63,760 nucleotides of DNA from positions 1-63,760 of the forward strand of contig JAJEFC010000431.1 of the NCBI GenBank assembly GCA_022820675.1, given 5' to 3'. The notes beneath the pieces were generated by a model. That model saw only the letters and a list, made by a program, of their open reading frames with translations, was not told the origin of the DNA and did not search any database. The position numbers were made by a program, and so were the translations under genes. This document shows, one piece after another, positions 1 to 9,121 of the stretch (its first letter is position 1; each line of letters starts with the position of its first letter). This stretch comes from Vicinamibacteria bacterium (lineage in GTDB: Bacteria; Acidobacteriota; Vicinamibacteria; Vicinamibacterales; UBA8438).

Positions 1-308
1 CCGGCCGGCGGCATCGTGCCCGCGCCGAGCCTCGCGATCACCCGCTCCAACCGATCGGCCGCGTCGCTCGGCCGCTCGGCGTCCACCGTGTCGAGCGCGA
101 GCCCCGTGGCCCGGAGCTGCGCGTCGAGGACCGACGCGCCCGGGCCCACCCCAGCGACGCGACGTTCGTTGTGACAGGCAACGCAGTAACGATCGAGAAG
201 CCCGCGGACGGATTCGGGGGAGGCCGGCGCCTGGCCGGCCGAAGCCCCCGTCGTCCCCGCAACCACCGCGACAAGGGCGGACACGGCCCGCGACATCTTC
301 ATCGTCAT
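1..308 (-). CDS. DUF1592-type cytochrome protein, N-terminal part (cut by window edge)
   Basis: Only the first 102 or so codons lie in the window; the rest runs off the left edge. The product opens with a short signal peptide (hydrophobic stretch SALVAVVAGTTGASA) and then a c-type haem site CVACH, followed by a segment ending in GTMPP. The same layout, a CxxCH then about 50 residues then K/R-L-x-A-x-MMPP, begins the two complete DUF1592-family proteins at 28817-31375 and 55929-58367, so this is probably a third paralogue. Three ATGs (308, 302, 296) are possible; 308 is preceded by GAGGG. It starts 37 bases downstream of the Vgb-like gene on the same strand and is probably cotranscribed with it. 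Substrate unknown; an exported haem protein is inferred. Confidence 0.72.
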   Translation of the reverse strand, partial: MTMKMSRAVSALVAVVAGTTGASAGQAPASPESVRGLLDRYCVACHNERRVAGVGPGASVLDAQLRATGLALDTVDAERPSDAADRLERVIARLGAGTMPPA

Positions 309-345
309 CGTCGCCCTCGCCAGCTTCAGGGATCGCCCTGCTGTA

Positions 346-2256
346 TCACTGCCCGTCGTTGGTCGGCATGGACGCCGGCGCCGGGAACGGATACCCCGGC
401 GGCCCGTACGTGTAGTACGCGCCCAGGTCGTCGATGGCGTCCATGTCCGGATAGAGCACCCCGAACGCCGGCGCCTCGCGGCTGCCCCGCGGCGAGTACC
501 AGACGGCGCCGTCCCGCGTGATCTGGATCTTGGGCGAGTCGGCGTGCCGCTGCGGCTTCGGATAGAACGTGAACTCCTCCGTCCGCGGGTCGAACTTCCA
601 CAGCGTGGCGCCGTGGTCGCCGTCGGTGCGCTGGCCGACGTCGGGGGCCCAGATGTTGTCCCACGGGTCGGCCGCGACGTCGTAGGGCTCGGCGTTCTGC
701 TGCGGGATGGTGAACTCGGTCATCTTGCCCGTCGACTGGTCGAGCTTGACCAGCTTGCCGGCCCGCTTGCCGGCCGAGTAGATGCCCCACCAGATGTTGT
801 TCTGCGAGTCGACGTTCAGCCGCCGCGTGTGCCCCGGGTAGGTCGGCGCCGTGAACTCCGTCCACGAGTTGTTCGACGTGTCGAACTTGACGATCTTGCC
901 GCCGCTCCAGAGCGCGATCCAGATGTTGTCGTCGCGGTCGGCGACCACCCCGTAGGGGATGGCGTGCGGGGTCGGGATGCGGAACACCGACACCTCGCCG
1001 GTGGCCCGGTCCCACTTGCTGAGTGCCCCGCCCATGATCCACCCGACGTAGATGTTGCCCTTCGAGTCCATGGCCAGCGACTGCATGAACTTCGTCGGGT
1101 TGCGCACCACGTCGTCGGGGTCCATCGGAATCTGATACTCGAACTCCTCGGTCTCGGGGTTGAACCCCAGCAGCCGCTTCTCCGCCGCCCCGGTGCGGCC
1201 CCGGTGCTCGGGCAGCCAGATCAGGCCGGAGGGGTCGATGAGGATCTCGTGGTTGCCGTTGCGCGGATCGGGATACAGGTACTCCCACTGCTCGCCGGTG
1301 CGGGGGTCGAGCTTGACGAGCCGGTGCGGCACCCCGCGGTCGACCAGCCAGACGTTGCCGTCGGCGTCGAAGCGCGGGTCCTGGCCGTAGCGGCCGACCC
1401 GGTCGCGGGCCCACGGCTCGGCGTTGACGCCCTCGCCGGGGCCGTCCTTGGCGAGGTAGTACTCGATGTACATCGCCTTGCCGAGGGCCTCCTCGTCGAC
1501 CGGCGTCTGCTGCTCGATGCGCACGCGCCGGCGCTTGCTGTCGGGCCCGAAGTTCTCGACGACGTAGGCGAGCAGGTCGTCACGGTCCTGCCGGCCGAAG
1601 CGGAACATCGACGCCCGGAACGCCAGCAGCCCCTGCGCGTAGCGGGTGGGGTCCTGCTCGCCGAGGGTGCTGCCGACCATGTGGTCGATCCAGGTCTCCC
1701 ACTGCCGCTCGGTGCCGGGCCGCGTGGGGAAGAAGTTCTCGCCGTGGCACGCCATGCACACCTGCTCGGCGACCGCCTTGCCCCGCCCCGGCGGGTAGAT
1801 CTCGTCGTAGTCGGCGTACTCGAACGTCCCCGCCCGGCCGCTCTCCATCGCGGTCCGGCCGGCGGGGATGACGAGCGGCGGCGCGTCGCCCGAGAGCGGG
1901 CCCAGCGTCAGGTCGACCTCGGCCGCGTCGCCGGCGCTCACCGTGATGGTCTGCACGTCCGACTCGAGGCTCTTCGTGCTCGCGCTCACCTCGTAGGTGC
2001 CGGGGAACAGGGCGACGGCGCGGTAGCGGCCGCCGTTGGTGTACACCTGGTACACCATGTCGCGGTCGAGGTTGCGGGCGTAGACCTGCGCCGCCGTGAA
2101 CGGCTCCGAGGCGGTCACGGTCCCCGAGAGGGTCGCGGTCCCCGGCACCTCGGCCTGCAGGCCGGCCCCGGTCAGGGCCACCACCGCCGCGCACAGCGCC
2201 GCGGCCGCCAACCGGGCGCGAAACGGTTTTGCGCCACGCTTCTTCGAATGCACCAT
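346..2256 (-). CDS. Secreted Vgb-like beta-propeller with carboxypeptidase-regulatory and haem c domains
   Basis: The 636-residue product starts with a signal peptide, then a carboxypeptidase-regulatory-like Ig domain (about 35-120, with typical GGRYRAVALFPGTYEVSAS), a haem-binding VCMACH site near residue 165, and a long C-terminal propeller (about 280-620) with repeats such as NIYVGWIMG, NIWIALWSGG and NIWWGIYSAGK, as in virginiamycin B lyase-type proteins. True lyase activity is not implied; the family in these bacteria is uncharacterised. ATG at 2256 was chosen because AAAGGAG precedes it by 7 bases and the signal peptide begins there, although the frame stays open further upstream through a PIN toxin fragment. 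The gene is followed at once by a DUF1592-type gene, suggesting an exported redox pair. Confidence 0.82.
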   Translation of the reverse strand: MVHSKKRGAKPFRARLAAAALCAAVVALTGAGLQAEVPGTATLSGTVTASEPFTAAQVYARNLDRDMVYQVYTNGGRYRAVALFPGTYEVSASTKSLESDVQTITVSAGDAAEVDLTLGPLSGDAPPLVIPAGRTAMESGRAGTFEYADYDEIYPPGRGKAVAEQVCMACHGENFFPTRPGTERQWETWIDHMVGSTLGEQDPTRYAQGLLAFRASMFRFGRQDRDDLLAYVVENFGPDSKRRRVRIEQQTPVDEEALGKAMYIEYYLAKDGPGEGVNAEPWARDRVGRYGQDPRFDADGNVWLVDRGVPHRLVKLDPRTGEQWEYLYPDPRNGNHEILIDPSGLIWLPEHRGRTGAAEKRLLGFNPETEEFEYQIPMDPDDVVRNPTKFMQSLAMDSKGNIYVGWIMGGALSKWDRATGEVSVFRIPTPHAIPYGVVADRDDNIWIALWSGGKIVKFDTSNNSWTEFTAPTYPGHTRRLNVDSQNNIWWGIYSAGKRAGKLVKLDQSTGKMTEFTIPQQNAEPYDVAADPWDNIWAPDVGQRTDGDHGATLWKFDPRTEEFTFYPKPQRHADSPKIQITRDGAVWYSPRGSREAPAFGVLYPDMDAIDDLGAYYTYGPPGYPFPAPASMPTNDGQ

Positions 2257-2292
2257 CGTCTGCTCCTTTGGACGATCGACTTGGTTGCGTCC

Positions 2293-2397
2293 GACAAGAG
2301 AATGCGCCCGGCGGCGGGTCAAGTCAAGTACGTCGAAGCAGAACCCGCGAGTCGCAAAGGCGGCGACGAGGACGTTGGCGTCGAGGAGGATCCTCAC
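2293..2397 (-). pseudogene. Truncated PIN-domain toxin (VapC-like), N-terminal third only
   Basis: A GTG at 2397 overlaps the antitoxin stop by four bases (GTGA), the normal coupling of a toxin to its antitoxin. It begins VRILLDANVLVAAFATRGF, a textbook PIN start with the first catalytic aspartate. Homology ends after about 35 residues (RRRAHSLV); the remaining roughly 100 residues with the other acidic residues are absent. The frame then continues without a stop through the ribosome binding site and into the downstream Vgb-like gene. It cannot be an active nuclease. The identity is clear from the motif; the cause of the deletion cannot be seen. Confidence 0.7.
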
Positions 2398-2609
2398 GAG
2401 ACCTCGTCGAAGACATCCTCGTCGGTCAGCCAGCCGCGGGCCTCGGCGAACGGCGCGACCCGGCGACGCAACTGCTCGACTCGCGCAACCGCGAGTTGAC
2501 GCCGCTGAGCCTCCCGTACGAAGGCGCTTCTTCCGGTCCCCGTGCGGGCCGCCAGATCGCGCAACTCCGCGTCCAACCTGTCGTCGATGCGGATCGTCAG
2601 GGTCGGCAT
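2394..2609 (-). CDS. Ribbon-helix-helix antitoxin with a decayed partner toxin
   Basis: This 71-residue protein begins MPTLTIRIDDRLDAELRDLA, a CopG/Arc-type beta strand followed by the first helix, then SAFVREAQRRQLA as the second helix. The C-terminal tail (about 45-71) is acidic (LTDEDVFDEVS), as in toxin-binding tails of VapB antitoxins. The partner PIN toxin overlaps its stop but is truncated, so this is an orphan antitoxin. No Shine-Dalgarno is visible; TGTATTACC lies 9 bases before the ATG on the minus strand and could be an extended -10 giving a nearly leaderless mRNA. RHH antitoxins usually bind their own promoter; no clear operator palindrome was found here. Confidence 0.78.
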   Translation of the reverse strand: MPTLTIRIDDRLDAELRDLAARTGTGRSAFVREAQRRQLAVARVEQLRRRVAPFAEARGWLTDEDVFDEVS

Positions 2610-2776
2610 GGATACAGGGTAATACACTGCCCCCGCCTCGACCACGGCCGGCTCGGTCTCGACGATGCCGTTGCCAGCCTGCCCGGCTCCCGGCCCGAGC
2701 CGCCTCGGCCCGGCGCAACCACCCCTGCGCGCAGCTCCGTCAGGTGCCACAGCCCGAATCGGTGCCGGTTGCCGGC

Positions 2777-4267
2777 TCAGGCGATGATGTCGTGGATGAC
2801 GCGGCCGTGCACGTCGGTGAGGCGGTAGTCACGGCCGCTGTAGCGGTAGGTCAGCTTCTCGTGGTCGATGCCCAGCAGGTACAGGATGGTGGCGTGCAGG
2901 TCGTGGACGTGCACCGGGTTCTCCACCGCCCGGAAGCCGAAGTCGTCGGTGGCGCCCCAGGTCATGCCGCCCTTGACGCCGCCGCCGGCGAGCCAGATGC
3001 TGAAGCCGAAGGGGTTGTGGTCGCGCCCGTTGACGACGCGGCCGGCCGCCGAGCCGCCGCCGGTCTCGAGCACCGGCGTGCGGCCGAACTCGGTGGCGCA
3101 AACGACCAGGGTCTCGTCGAAGAGGCCGCGCGACTTCAGGTCCTTGATGACGGCGGCGAAGGGCCGGTCCGAGTCGCGCGCGTTCTTGCGATGCTGGAAG
3201 ATGTCGCTGTGGGCGTCCCACGGGTCGCCCTTGGCGTAGTAGACCTGCACCATGCGCACCCCCCGCTCGACCAGCCGCACCGCCATCAGGCAGCCGCGGG
3301 CGGTGCTGCCCGGCCCGTACAGCTTCTGGGTCGCCGCCGTCTCCTTGCGGATGTCGAAGACCTCGGGGGCCTCGGTCTGCATGCGGTAGGCGGTCTCCAT
3401 CGTCTGGATGGCGCCCTCGATCTCGGGCGCGTCCTGTCCCAGGCGCTCGATGTACAGGCGGTTCAGCCGCTCGACGAGGTCCACCTCGGGGCGCTGGTCG
3501 TCGAGCCCGGTGGCGTCGTTGCGGATGTGGGGTATCAGCTCCTGCGGGTCGAAGTCGCCCTCGATGCGGGGCACCTTGTCGGAGATGTACGTCCCCTGGT
3601 GGACGGCGGGCAGGAACGCGTTGCTCCAGAGCGGGGGACCGACCACGGTGGGCTGGTCGGGGCAGAGGACGACGAACCCGGGCAGGTCGCGGTTCTCGAC
3701 GCCGAGCCCGTAGGTGAGCCACGCCCCCAGCGAGGGGCGCCCGGGCTGGATGTGCCCCGTGTTCATCATGAGCAGCGACGGCTCGTGATTGGGGATGTCG
3801 GTGTGCATCGAGCGGATGACGCAGATGTCGTCGGCGCAGCCGCCCACGTGGGGGAAGAGCTCGCTCACCTCGAGCCCCGACTCGCCGTAGCGTTCGAAGC
3901 GGAAGGGCGACTTCATCAGCGCCCCGGTCCGGCGCTCGGTCTCTATGGTCCCCGTCGGCATCGGCTGGCCGTCGTACTGCTCGAGGGCCGGCTTGGGATC
4001 GAAGGTGTCGACCTGCGACACCCCGCCGTTCATGAACAGGAAGATGACGTTCTTCGCGCGCGGCTCGAAGTGCGGCGCGGCCAGGGGCGCGCCGGCCGGC
4101 GACACGAGCCCGCCGGCGGCCTCCAGCATCGAGCTGCGCACCATGCCGGCGAAGGCCACCATGCCGAAACCGGCGCCCATCGTGCGCAGGGCCTCGCGGC
4201 GGGTGCGCGGCTGGCCGCGCGCCGCACCGCAGCCGTGGCGGCGGCCGTCGTGGGAACGTTGCGGCAT
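2777..4267 (-). CDS. DUF1501 family exported protein (sulfatase-like fold)
   Basis: The 496-residue product begins with an arginine-rich leader and hydrophobic stretch (TRREALRTMGAGFGMVAFAG), compatible with a Tat-type signal. NVIFLFMNGGVSQVDTFDPK, MHTDIPNHEPSLL, VVCATEFGRTP and RDHNPFGFSIW are hallmark segments of the DUF1501 family, which is related to sulfatases/alkaline phosphatases and of unknown substrate. The start at 4267 has GGGAGAG upstream. It lies 31 bases downstream of the DUF1549/DUF1553 protein, its standard operon partner in Planctomycetes and Acidobacteria. Probably periplasmic or envelope-bound. Confidence 0.9.
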   Translation of the reverse strand: MPQRSHDGRRHGCGAARGQPRTRREALRTMGAGFGMVAFAGMVRSSMLEAAGGLVSPAGAPLAAPHFEPRAKNVIFLFMNGGVSQVDTFDPKPALEQYDGQPMPTGTIETERRTGALMKSPFRFERYGESGLEVSELFPHVGGCADDICVIRSMHTDIPNHEPSLLMMNTGHIQPGRPSLGAWLTYGLGVENRDLPGFVVLCPDQPTVVGPPLWSNAFLPAVHQGTYISDKVPRIEGDFDPQELIPHIRNDATGLDDQRPEVDLVERLNRLYIERLGQDAPEIEGAIQTMETAYRMQTEAPEVFDIRKETAATQKLYGPGSTARGCLMAVRLVERGVRMVQVYYAKGDPWDAHSDIFQHRKNARDSDRPFAAVIKDLKSRGLFDETLVVCATEFGRTPVLETGGGSAAGRVVNGRDHNPFGFSIWLAGGGVKGGMTWGATDDFGFRAVENPVHVHDLHATILYLLGIDHEKLTYRYSGRDYRLTDVHGRVIHDIIA

Positions 4268-4298
4268 CGGTATCTCTCCCGCCGGCGCTCGCGCTCGC

Positions 4299-7200
4299 CT
4301 ACTCGACGAACCTGAACTCCGCGGCGCTGAGCAGCGCCCGTGCGTACTGGGTCCACGCCTGCATCGACGCCCTGCGCTCGCCGAGGTCGTCGGGTCCGTC
4401 CTCGGACGAAGCGCCTCGACCGTCGACCGCGGCGCTCTCGTCCTCCGATTCTCCGACCGCGGCCGCCGATTCGCCATCGGCCGCTTCCGGCTCGTCTTCC
4501 GCCTTGCGCGCGGACGCCCGCCGCTCGGCGAGGAACGCCAGCCCCGCCTCGAGCTCGGCCTCGGAGACATCCCGCCCGTAGAGCAGCGGATAGGCCGCCC
4601 GGATCATCGCGTGGTCGGCAAAGCGGGCGGGAACCTCCTCGCCATCATCGGCGGCGGTGTCGGCATCGGCGGCCGCATCCGTGGCGGCGCGAGTCCGCCC
4701 ACGGCCATCGCCCGCCGCGCCGCGGTCGCCCTCGCCCACGGCGTGCGCTTCGGCCGCACCTGCACCGCCGGTCTCGGCCCCGTCCCCGCCGGACTCCTTC
4801 GCCAGGCGCTTCACCAGCCGCTCGGCCTGCCGCCGGACGAACGGGCTGTTCATGAAGAACAGGCTCTGCTGGGGCACGTTGGTGGCGTACCGGCGCTCGG
4901 CGGAGAGGTTGGGGTCGGGAAAGTCGAACGTCTGCAGGTAGTCGTCGAGCTGGAAGCGGCTCACGGTGCCGTAGAGCGTCCGCCGGTCGTTGTCCTCTTC
5001 GTCGAGGTCGACCGACGGCCCCCCCACCTTCGCATCGAGGCCGCCCGAGACGTGCAGCAGGGCGTCGCGGATGCTCTCGGCGTCGAGGCGGCGGCGGCCG
5101 GCGCGCCAGTAATAGCGGTTGTCGGCGTCGATGGCCTCGTTGCCGGCGTGCCGCCCGGCCCGGAGCCGGTACGTCCCCGAGAGCATGATGTCGCGGTGCA
5201 GCCGCTTGATGGACATGCCGCCGTCCACGAAGCGGGCGGCGAGGTGCTCGAGGAGCTCGGGGTTGGTGGGCCGCTCGCCGGCGAAGCCGAAGTTGCTCGG
5301 CGTGTCGACGATGCCCGATCCCATGTGCCAGCGCCAGACGCGGTTCACGATGACCCGCGCAGCCAGTGGGTGCGAGGCGATGGCCTCCGCGAGCTGAAGC
5401 CGGCCGCTCCCCTCGCCGAACCGCGCGGCGTCCTCTCGCGCGAGGACCGTGACGAACCCGCGCGGCACCTCCTCGCCGAGGTCCGTGGGGCTGCCGCGCA
5501 CGTGCAGCCGGATGTCGGCGAGGTCCTCGGGCGCCTTGTCCCGCACCCCCATCACGAACGGCAGGTCCGGCAGCGCCTCCTCCAACTCGTCGATGCGGGC
5601 GCGCATGGCCTCGACGTGGTCCGCGGCGACGCGGCCGAGCTGCCGCTCGAGGCCCCAGCCGCGGAAGCGCAGCAGCCCGGGGGCGGGGAAGAACGTGTCG
5701 AGGGTGTTGTCGAGGTCCCGGCGGTAGACGTCGGTGTACAGGTTGAGGCGCTCGCGCTCCATGGTGTCGAGCTCGAGCTGGTGCCGGTCGAAGAAGCTCT
5801 CGAAGCCGTTCGGCATCGGGGTGGACTTCACCTCGTCGAGCGGCGTGCCCTTGGCGATGATTCTGCGGTTCCGCTCCTCGAGCTCGGCCTGCTCGGCCGC
5901 CACCTCGAGGAGCAGGCGCTGGAACGCGTCGGCCAGCTCCTCCGCCTCGTCCTCCTCGGCGTCGCCGCGGGCGATCATCGCCTGCCAGGCCTCGAGGTAG
6001 GGATAGTGCCGGGGCGCCTTGCCGAGGAAGCGGATCCAGCGCTCGAGGGTCTCCAGATCGACCCGGGCCCGCGACGCCGCGCGGTCGGGCGGGAGCTTCT
6101 CCCTGCCCGTGACCCGCCACGCCGCCATCATGTACTTCGAGGCCTGCATGGTGAGCACCCGCGCGAGCTGCTCGCTCTCGGTGCGCAGGTACTCGGCCAG
6201 GCTCTCCTCCATGTCCTCGATGAACTCCCTGTCCTTCTCCCAGGCCTCGGCCTGCTCCTCGTCCGCCAGCAGGTACTCGTGGTAGTCGGTGTTGTTGAAG
6301 ATGCCCGCGAGCGCGTAGTAGTCGTGGGTGCCGACGGGGTCGTACTTGTGGTCGTGGCAGCGCGCGCATCCGACGGTGAGGCCGAGGAACCCGCGCGTCG
6401 TCACGTCGACCCGGTCGTGCCGCTCGTCGGCCCGCGCCACCGGGGGGTTGGCGAGGTCGTAGTACCACGGGCCGCCCCCGAGAAAGCCCAGCCCGCCGAG
6501 CGCCCGCGCGCGCTCCGGCTCGTCAAGCAGGTCGCCCGCGAGCTGCGCCTTCACGAAGAGGTCCCAGGGCATGTCGCGGTTGAAGGCGTCGACCACCCAG
6601 TCGCGCTGGACCCAGGCCGATGGGTAGCGCTCGCGCCCCGACCCGTCCTCGGCCAGCCCGCGGGTGTCGTCCTCGCCGAAGCGGGCGACGTCGAGCCAGC
6701 GGCGGCCCCAGCGCTCGCCGTAGTGGGGCGAGGCGAGCAGCCGGTCGACGACCTTCTCGAAGGCGTCGGGCGCCTCGTCGGCGAGGAAGGCGTCGATCTC
6801 CGCCGGGGTCGGCGGCAACCCCGTCAGGTCGAAGGTGGCCCGGCGGATGAGCTGGCGGCGGCCGGCGGGGCCCAGCGGGACGAGCCCCTTCTCCTCCAGC
6901 TTGGCGAGGACGAAGCGGTCGATGTCGTTGCGCGCCCAGTCGGCGCGCGCCGGCTCCGGGACCGCCGGCGCCGCGAGGGGCCGGAACGACCAGAAGGCGC
7001 GCTCGTCCGCGGTGACCTCCCGCCGCGGGGCCGCCGGGGGTGCGAGGTCGGCCGAAGCTGTCGCCGGGGCCGCCGGCGCCGCCTCCGGCCAGGGCGCACC
7101 CATCCGGATCCACTCCGCCAGCCCCTCCACGTCCCGAGCCGCCAGGGGGTCGGCGTAGCGGGGCATCTCGCGGCCCTCGATCTCGTGGCGCACGACGCGG

Positions 7201-7439
7201 ACGAGCAGGCTGCCGTCGGGGTCGCCGGGGACAATCGCGGGGCCAGAGGCGCCCCCCGCCAGCAGCGCCTCGCGCGAGTCCACGCGCAACCCGCCCGACT
7301 GCACGCGCGCGTGGCACGCGTAGCAGTTGGCCGCCAGGACCGGCCGCACGCGGGTCTCGAAGAAGTCCGTGGGGGACTGCGCGGCGGCGGACGCCGGAAA
7401 TCCGAGCGCCGCGAGGACGATCAGCGCAACGGGTCGCAA
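4299..7439 (-). CDS. PSCyt1-DUF1549-DUF1553 multidomain cytochrome (PSD1 family), TTG start
   Basis: The 1,046-residue exported protein has a signal peptide (1-20), a planctomycete-type cytochrome c domain with CYACH at residues 39-43, a DUF1549 domain from about 150 to 400 with a second haem-like motif CARCH near residue 357, a helical charged middle, and DUF1553 (about 700-1046, LAEAIASHPLAARVIVNRVW). The start is TTG at 7437-7439 with GGAGG eight bases upstream, and translation from it yields an immediate signal peptide. Two Ala/Gly/Glu/Asp-rich low-complexity inserts interrupt the C-terminal part (around 4480-4420 and 4640-4790). It pairs with DUF1501 downstream. Family function is unproven; an extracytoplasmic redox enzyme is usually assumed. 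Confidence 0.9.
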   Translation of the reverse strand: MRPVALIVLAALGFPASAAAQSPTDFFETRVRPVLAANCYACHARVQSGGLRVDSREALLAGGASGPAIVPGDPDGSLLVRVVRHEIEGREMPRYADPLAARDVEGLAEWIRMGAPWPEAAPAAPATASADLAPPAAPRREVTADERAFWSFRPLAAPAVPEPARADWARNDIDRFVLAKLEEKGLVPLGPAGRRQLIRRATFDLTGLPPTPAEIDAFLADEAPDAFEKVVDRLLASPHYGERWGRRWLDVARFGEDDTRGLAEDGSGRERYPSAWVQRDWVVDAFNRDMPWDLFVKAQLAGDLLDEPERARALGGLGFLGGGPWYYDLANPPVARADERHDRVDVTTRGFLGLTVGCARCHDHKYDPVGTHDYYALAGIFNNTDYHEYLLADEEQAEAWEKDREFIEDMEESLAEYLRTESEQLARVLTMQASKYMMAAWRVTGREKLPPDRAASRARVDLETLERWIRFLGKAPRHYPYLEAWQAMIARGDAEEDEAEELADAFQRLLLEVAAEQAELEERNRRIIAKGTPLDEVKSTPMPNGFESFFDRHQLELDTMERERLNLYTDVYRRDLDNTLDTFFPAPGLLRFRGWGLERQLGRVAADHVEAMRARIDELEEALPDLPFVMGVRDKAPEDLADIRLHVRGSPTDLGEEVPRGFVTVLAREDAARFGEGSGRLQLAEAIASHPLAARVIVNRVWRWHMGSGIVDTPSNFGFAGERPTNPELLEHLAARFVDGGMSIKRLHRDIMLSGTYRLRAGRHAGNEAIDADNRYYWRAGRRRLDAESIRDALLHVSGGLDAKVGGPSVDLDEEDNDRRTLYGTVSRFQLDDYLQTFDFPDPNLSAERRYATNVPQQSLFFMNSPFVRRQAERLVKRLAKESGGDGAETGGAGAAEAHAVGEGDRGAAGDGRGRTRAATDAAADADTAADDGEEVPARFADHAMIRAAYPLLYGRDVSEAELEAGLAFLAERRASARKAEDEPEAADGESAAAVGESEDESAAVDGRGASSEDGPDDLGERRASMQAWTQYARALLSAAEFRFVE

Positions 7440-7525
7440 GCGGGGCCTCCGTTCCTGGAGCGAGCTCGCCGACCGGGCCGGACGCGACCGAAGGCAGGCG
7501 CGCCTCTTTCCGGGATTCTACGGCG

Positions 7526-7725
7526 GCTCGGACGAGCGGGCAACCCGCGCGACGACCGCCCCGCGGCCGCACCTCGCCGACGCCGTTGCAGCGGCCCGTC
7601 CGGATCTCCGCCCCGCGACACCGCCGCTCGGACGGCCGGCAACCCGAGCGACGGCCGCCCCGCGGCTGCACCTCGCCGACGCCGTTGCAGCGGCCCGTCC
7701 GGATCTCCGCCCCGCGACACCGCCG
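7526..7725. repeat. Tandem duplication, two units of about 99 bp, in a gene-free gap
   Basis: Two adjacent copies lie in the 419-base gap between the divergent genes starting at 7439 and 7859. The right-hand 56 bases of each unit, from CACCTCGCCGACGCC at 7570 and at 7669, are identical; the left parts differ at a few positions and by one base of length. No gene is supported in the gap. Confidence 0.85.
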
Positions 7726-7843
7726 CCCTGCCCGCAACGGAGTCGTCGTTGACCATGAGCTCGACCTCAGAATTCTGGTATCCGTCTCGCGGCGGGACTG
7801 CGGGCGGTGGCGCAACGCGCAGCAACGCGCGCCGCCCGGGCAG

Positions 7844-7849
7844 TAGAAT
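7844..7849 (+). promoter_or_regulatory. TAGAAT -10 element, nearly leaderless start
   Basis: TAGAAT ends nine bases before the GTG start of the DUF418 gene, and no Shine-Dalgarno fits between. Transcription from this box would begin at or just before the start codon. Confidence 0.45.
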
Positions 7850-7858
7850 CGAGCTGCT

Positions 7859-9121
7859 GTGACGACCACCTCTCCCCACCGCGCGGCCGCCGGGCCCGTC
7901 GCCGAGGCCGCGCGCATCGGCGCCATCGACGTCCTGCGCGGATTTGCCCTGCTCGGCATTCTCGTCATGAACGTCCAGGCGTTCGCGATGCCCCAGGCGG
8001 CCTACTTCAACCCGACCGCCTTGGGCGACCTCGAAAACGCGAACCTGTACGTCTGGCTGGCCGGCCGGATGCTCGCCGACCAGAAGTTCATGACGATCTT
8101 CTCGATGCTGTTCGGGGCCGGCATCGTGTTGATGGCGGGGCGAGTCGAGGCGCGCGGCGGTAGCGCCGGCCGCGTGCACTACCGGCGGATGGGCTGGCTG
8201 GCGGTCATCGGGCTCCTCCACGCCCACCTGCTGTGGTACGGCGACATCCTGTTCACCTACGCGGTGTGCGGCATGGTGCTCTACCCGTTGCGCCACCTGT
8301 CGCCGGGGCGGTTGCTGGCCCTTGGGACGACCCTGCTCGCGGTCGGCTCCGCCTTCTCGGTCGGGGCGGGGATGTCGCTGCCGTACTGGCCCGAGGAGGC
8401 GCTGGCCGCGTTCGCCGACGAAGCGTGGCGGCCGACGCCGGCGGTGCTCGAGGCCGAGCTCGCCGTCTACCGCGGGGGCTGGCTCGCTCAGCTTCCGAGC
8501 CGCTCCGCGGACGCGCTTGCGTTCGAGACCGTCCTCCTGCTCATGTGGGCCTTCTGGCGCGCGGGCGGGCTGATGCTGATCGGGATGGGCCTCTTCCACC
8601 GCGAGGTGTTCGCGGCGCGGCGCTCGCCCCGGTTCTACGCGGGCCTGATCGCGGCCGCGGTCCTGGTCGGCCTGCCGCTGCAGGCGTACGGCCTCTGGCT
8701 CGACTTCGCGCGCGGGTGGCCCGTCTGGTCGTTCTTCCTCGGCCAGCAGTTCAACTACTGGCCGAGCATCGCGGTCAGCCTGGGCTACGTCGGGCTCGTC
8801 ATGCTCGCCTGCGGCAACGCCGCGCTTCACCGATTCACCCGCCCATTCGCCGCCGTCGGGCAGACCGCCCTGACGAACTACCTCCTGCAGACCGTGCTGT
8901 GCACCCTCGTCTTCTACGGCCACGGGCTCGGCTGGTTCGGGTCGGTCGACCGCGTGGGTCAGCTCGGCGTGGTGGCCGCGGTCTGGGCCCTGCAGCTCGT
9001 CGCCTCGCCGCTGTGGCTGCGCCGGTTCCGCTTCGGGCCGGCCGAGTGGGCCTGGCGGTCGCTCACCTACGGGGTGCGCCAGCCGTTGCAGCGAGCGCGG
9101 CTGACGCAGGCGACGCCCTGA
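7859..9121 (+). CDS. DUF418 family integral membrane protein (YeiB-like)
   Basis: The 420-residue protein has about ten hydrophobic segments. Its N-terminus RIGAIDVLRGFALLGILVMN is the signature of the DUF418/YeiB family, whose N-terminal half resembles acyltransferase-3/heparan acetyltransferase folds. The C-terminal half carries AVGQTALTNYLLQTVLCTLVFYGHG, the DUF418 core. These proteins are thought to be inner-membrane transferases or transporters; the substrate is not known. GTG at 7859 is used; no upstream in-frame start extends the conserved sequence. A second acyltransferase-like gene follows on the same strand after 162 bases and has its own promoter. Confidence 0.9.
   Translation: MTTTSPHRAAAGPVAEAARIGAIDVLRGFALLGILVMNVQAFAMPQAAYFNPTALGDLENANLYVWLAGRMLADQKFMTIFSMLFGAGIVLMAGRVEARGGSAGRVHYRRMGWLAVIGLLHAHLLWYGDILFTYAVCGMVLYPLRHLSPGRLLALGTTLLAVGSAFSVGAGMSLPYWPEEALAAFADEAWRPTPAVLEAELAVYRGGWLAQLPSRSADALAFETVLLLMWAFWRAGGLMLIGMGLFHREVFAARRSPRFYAGLIAAAVLVGLPLQAYGLWLDFARGWPVWSFFLGQQFNYWPSIAVSLGYVGLVMLACGNAALHRFTRPFAAVGQTALTNYLLQTVLCTLVFYGHGLGWFGSVDRVGQLGVVAAVWALQLVASPLWLRRFRFGPAEWAWRSLTYGVRQPLQRARLTQATP

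Noticed and set aside
544..7862. Long plus-strand open frames (544-2499, 2096-4315, 3945-7862) opposite the Vgb-like, DUF1501 and PSD1 genes.
   Set aside because: They show no motifs and mirror the third-position G+C of the real minus-strand genes.
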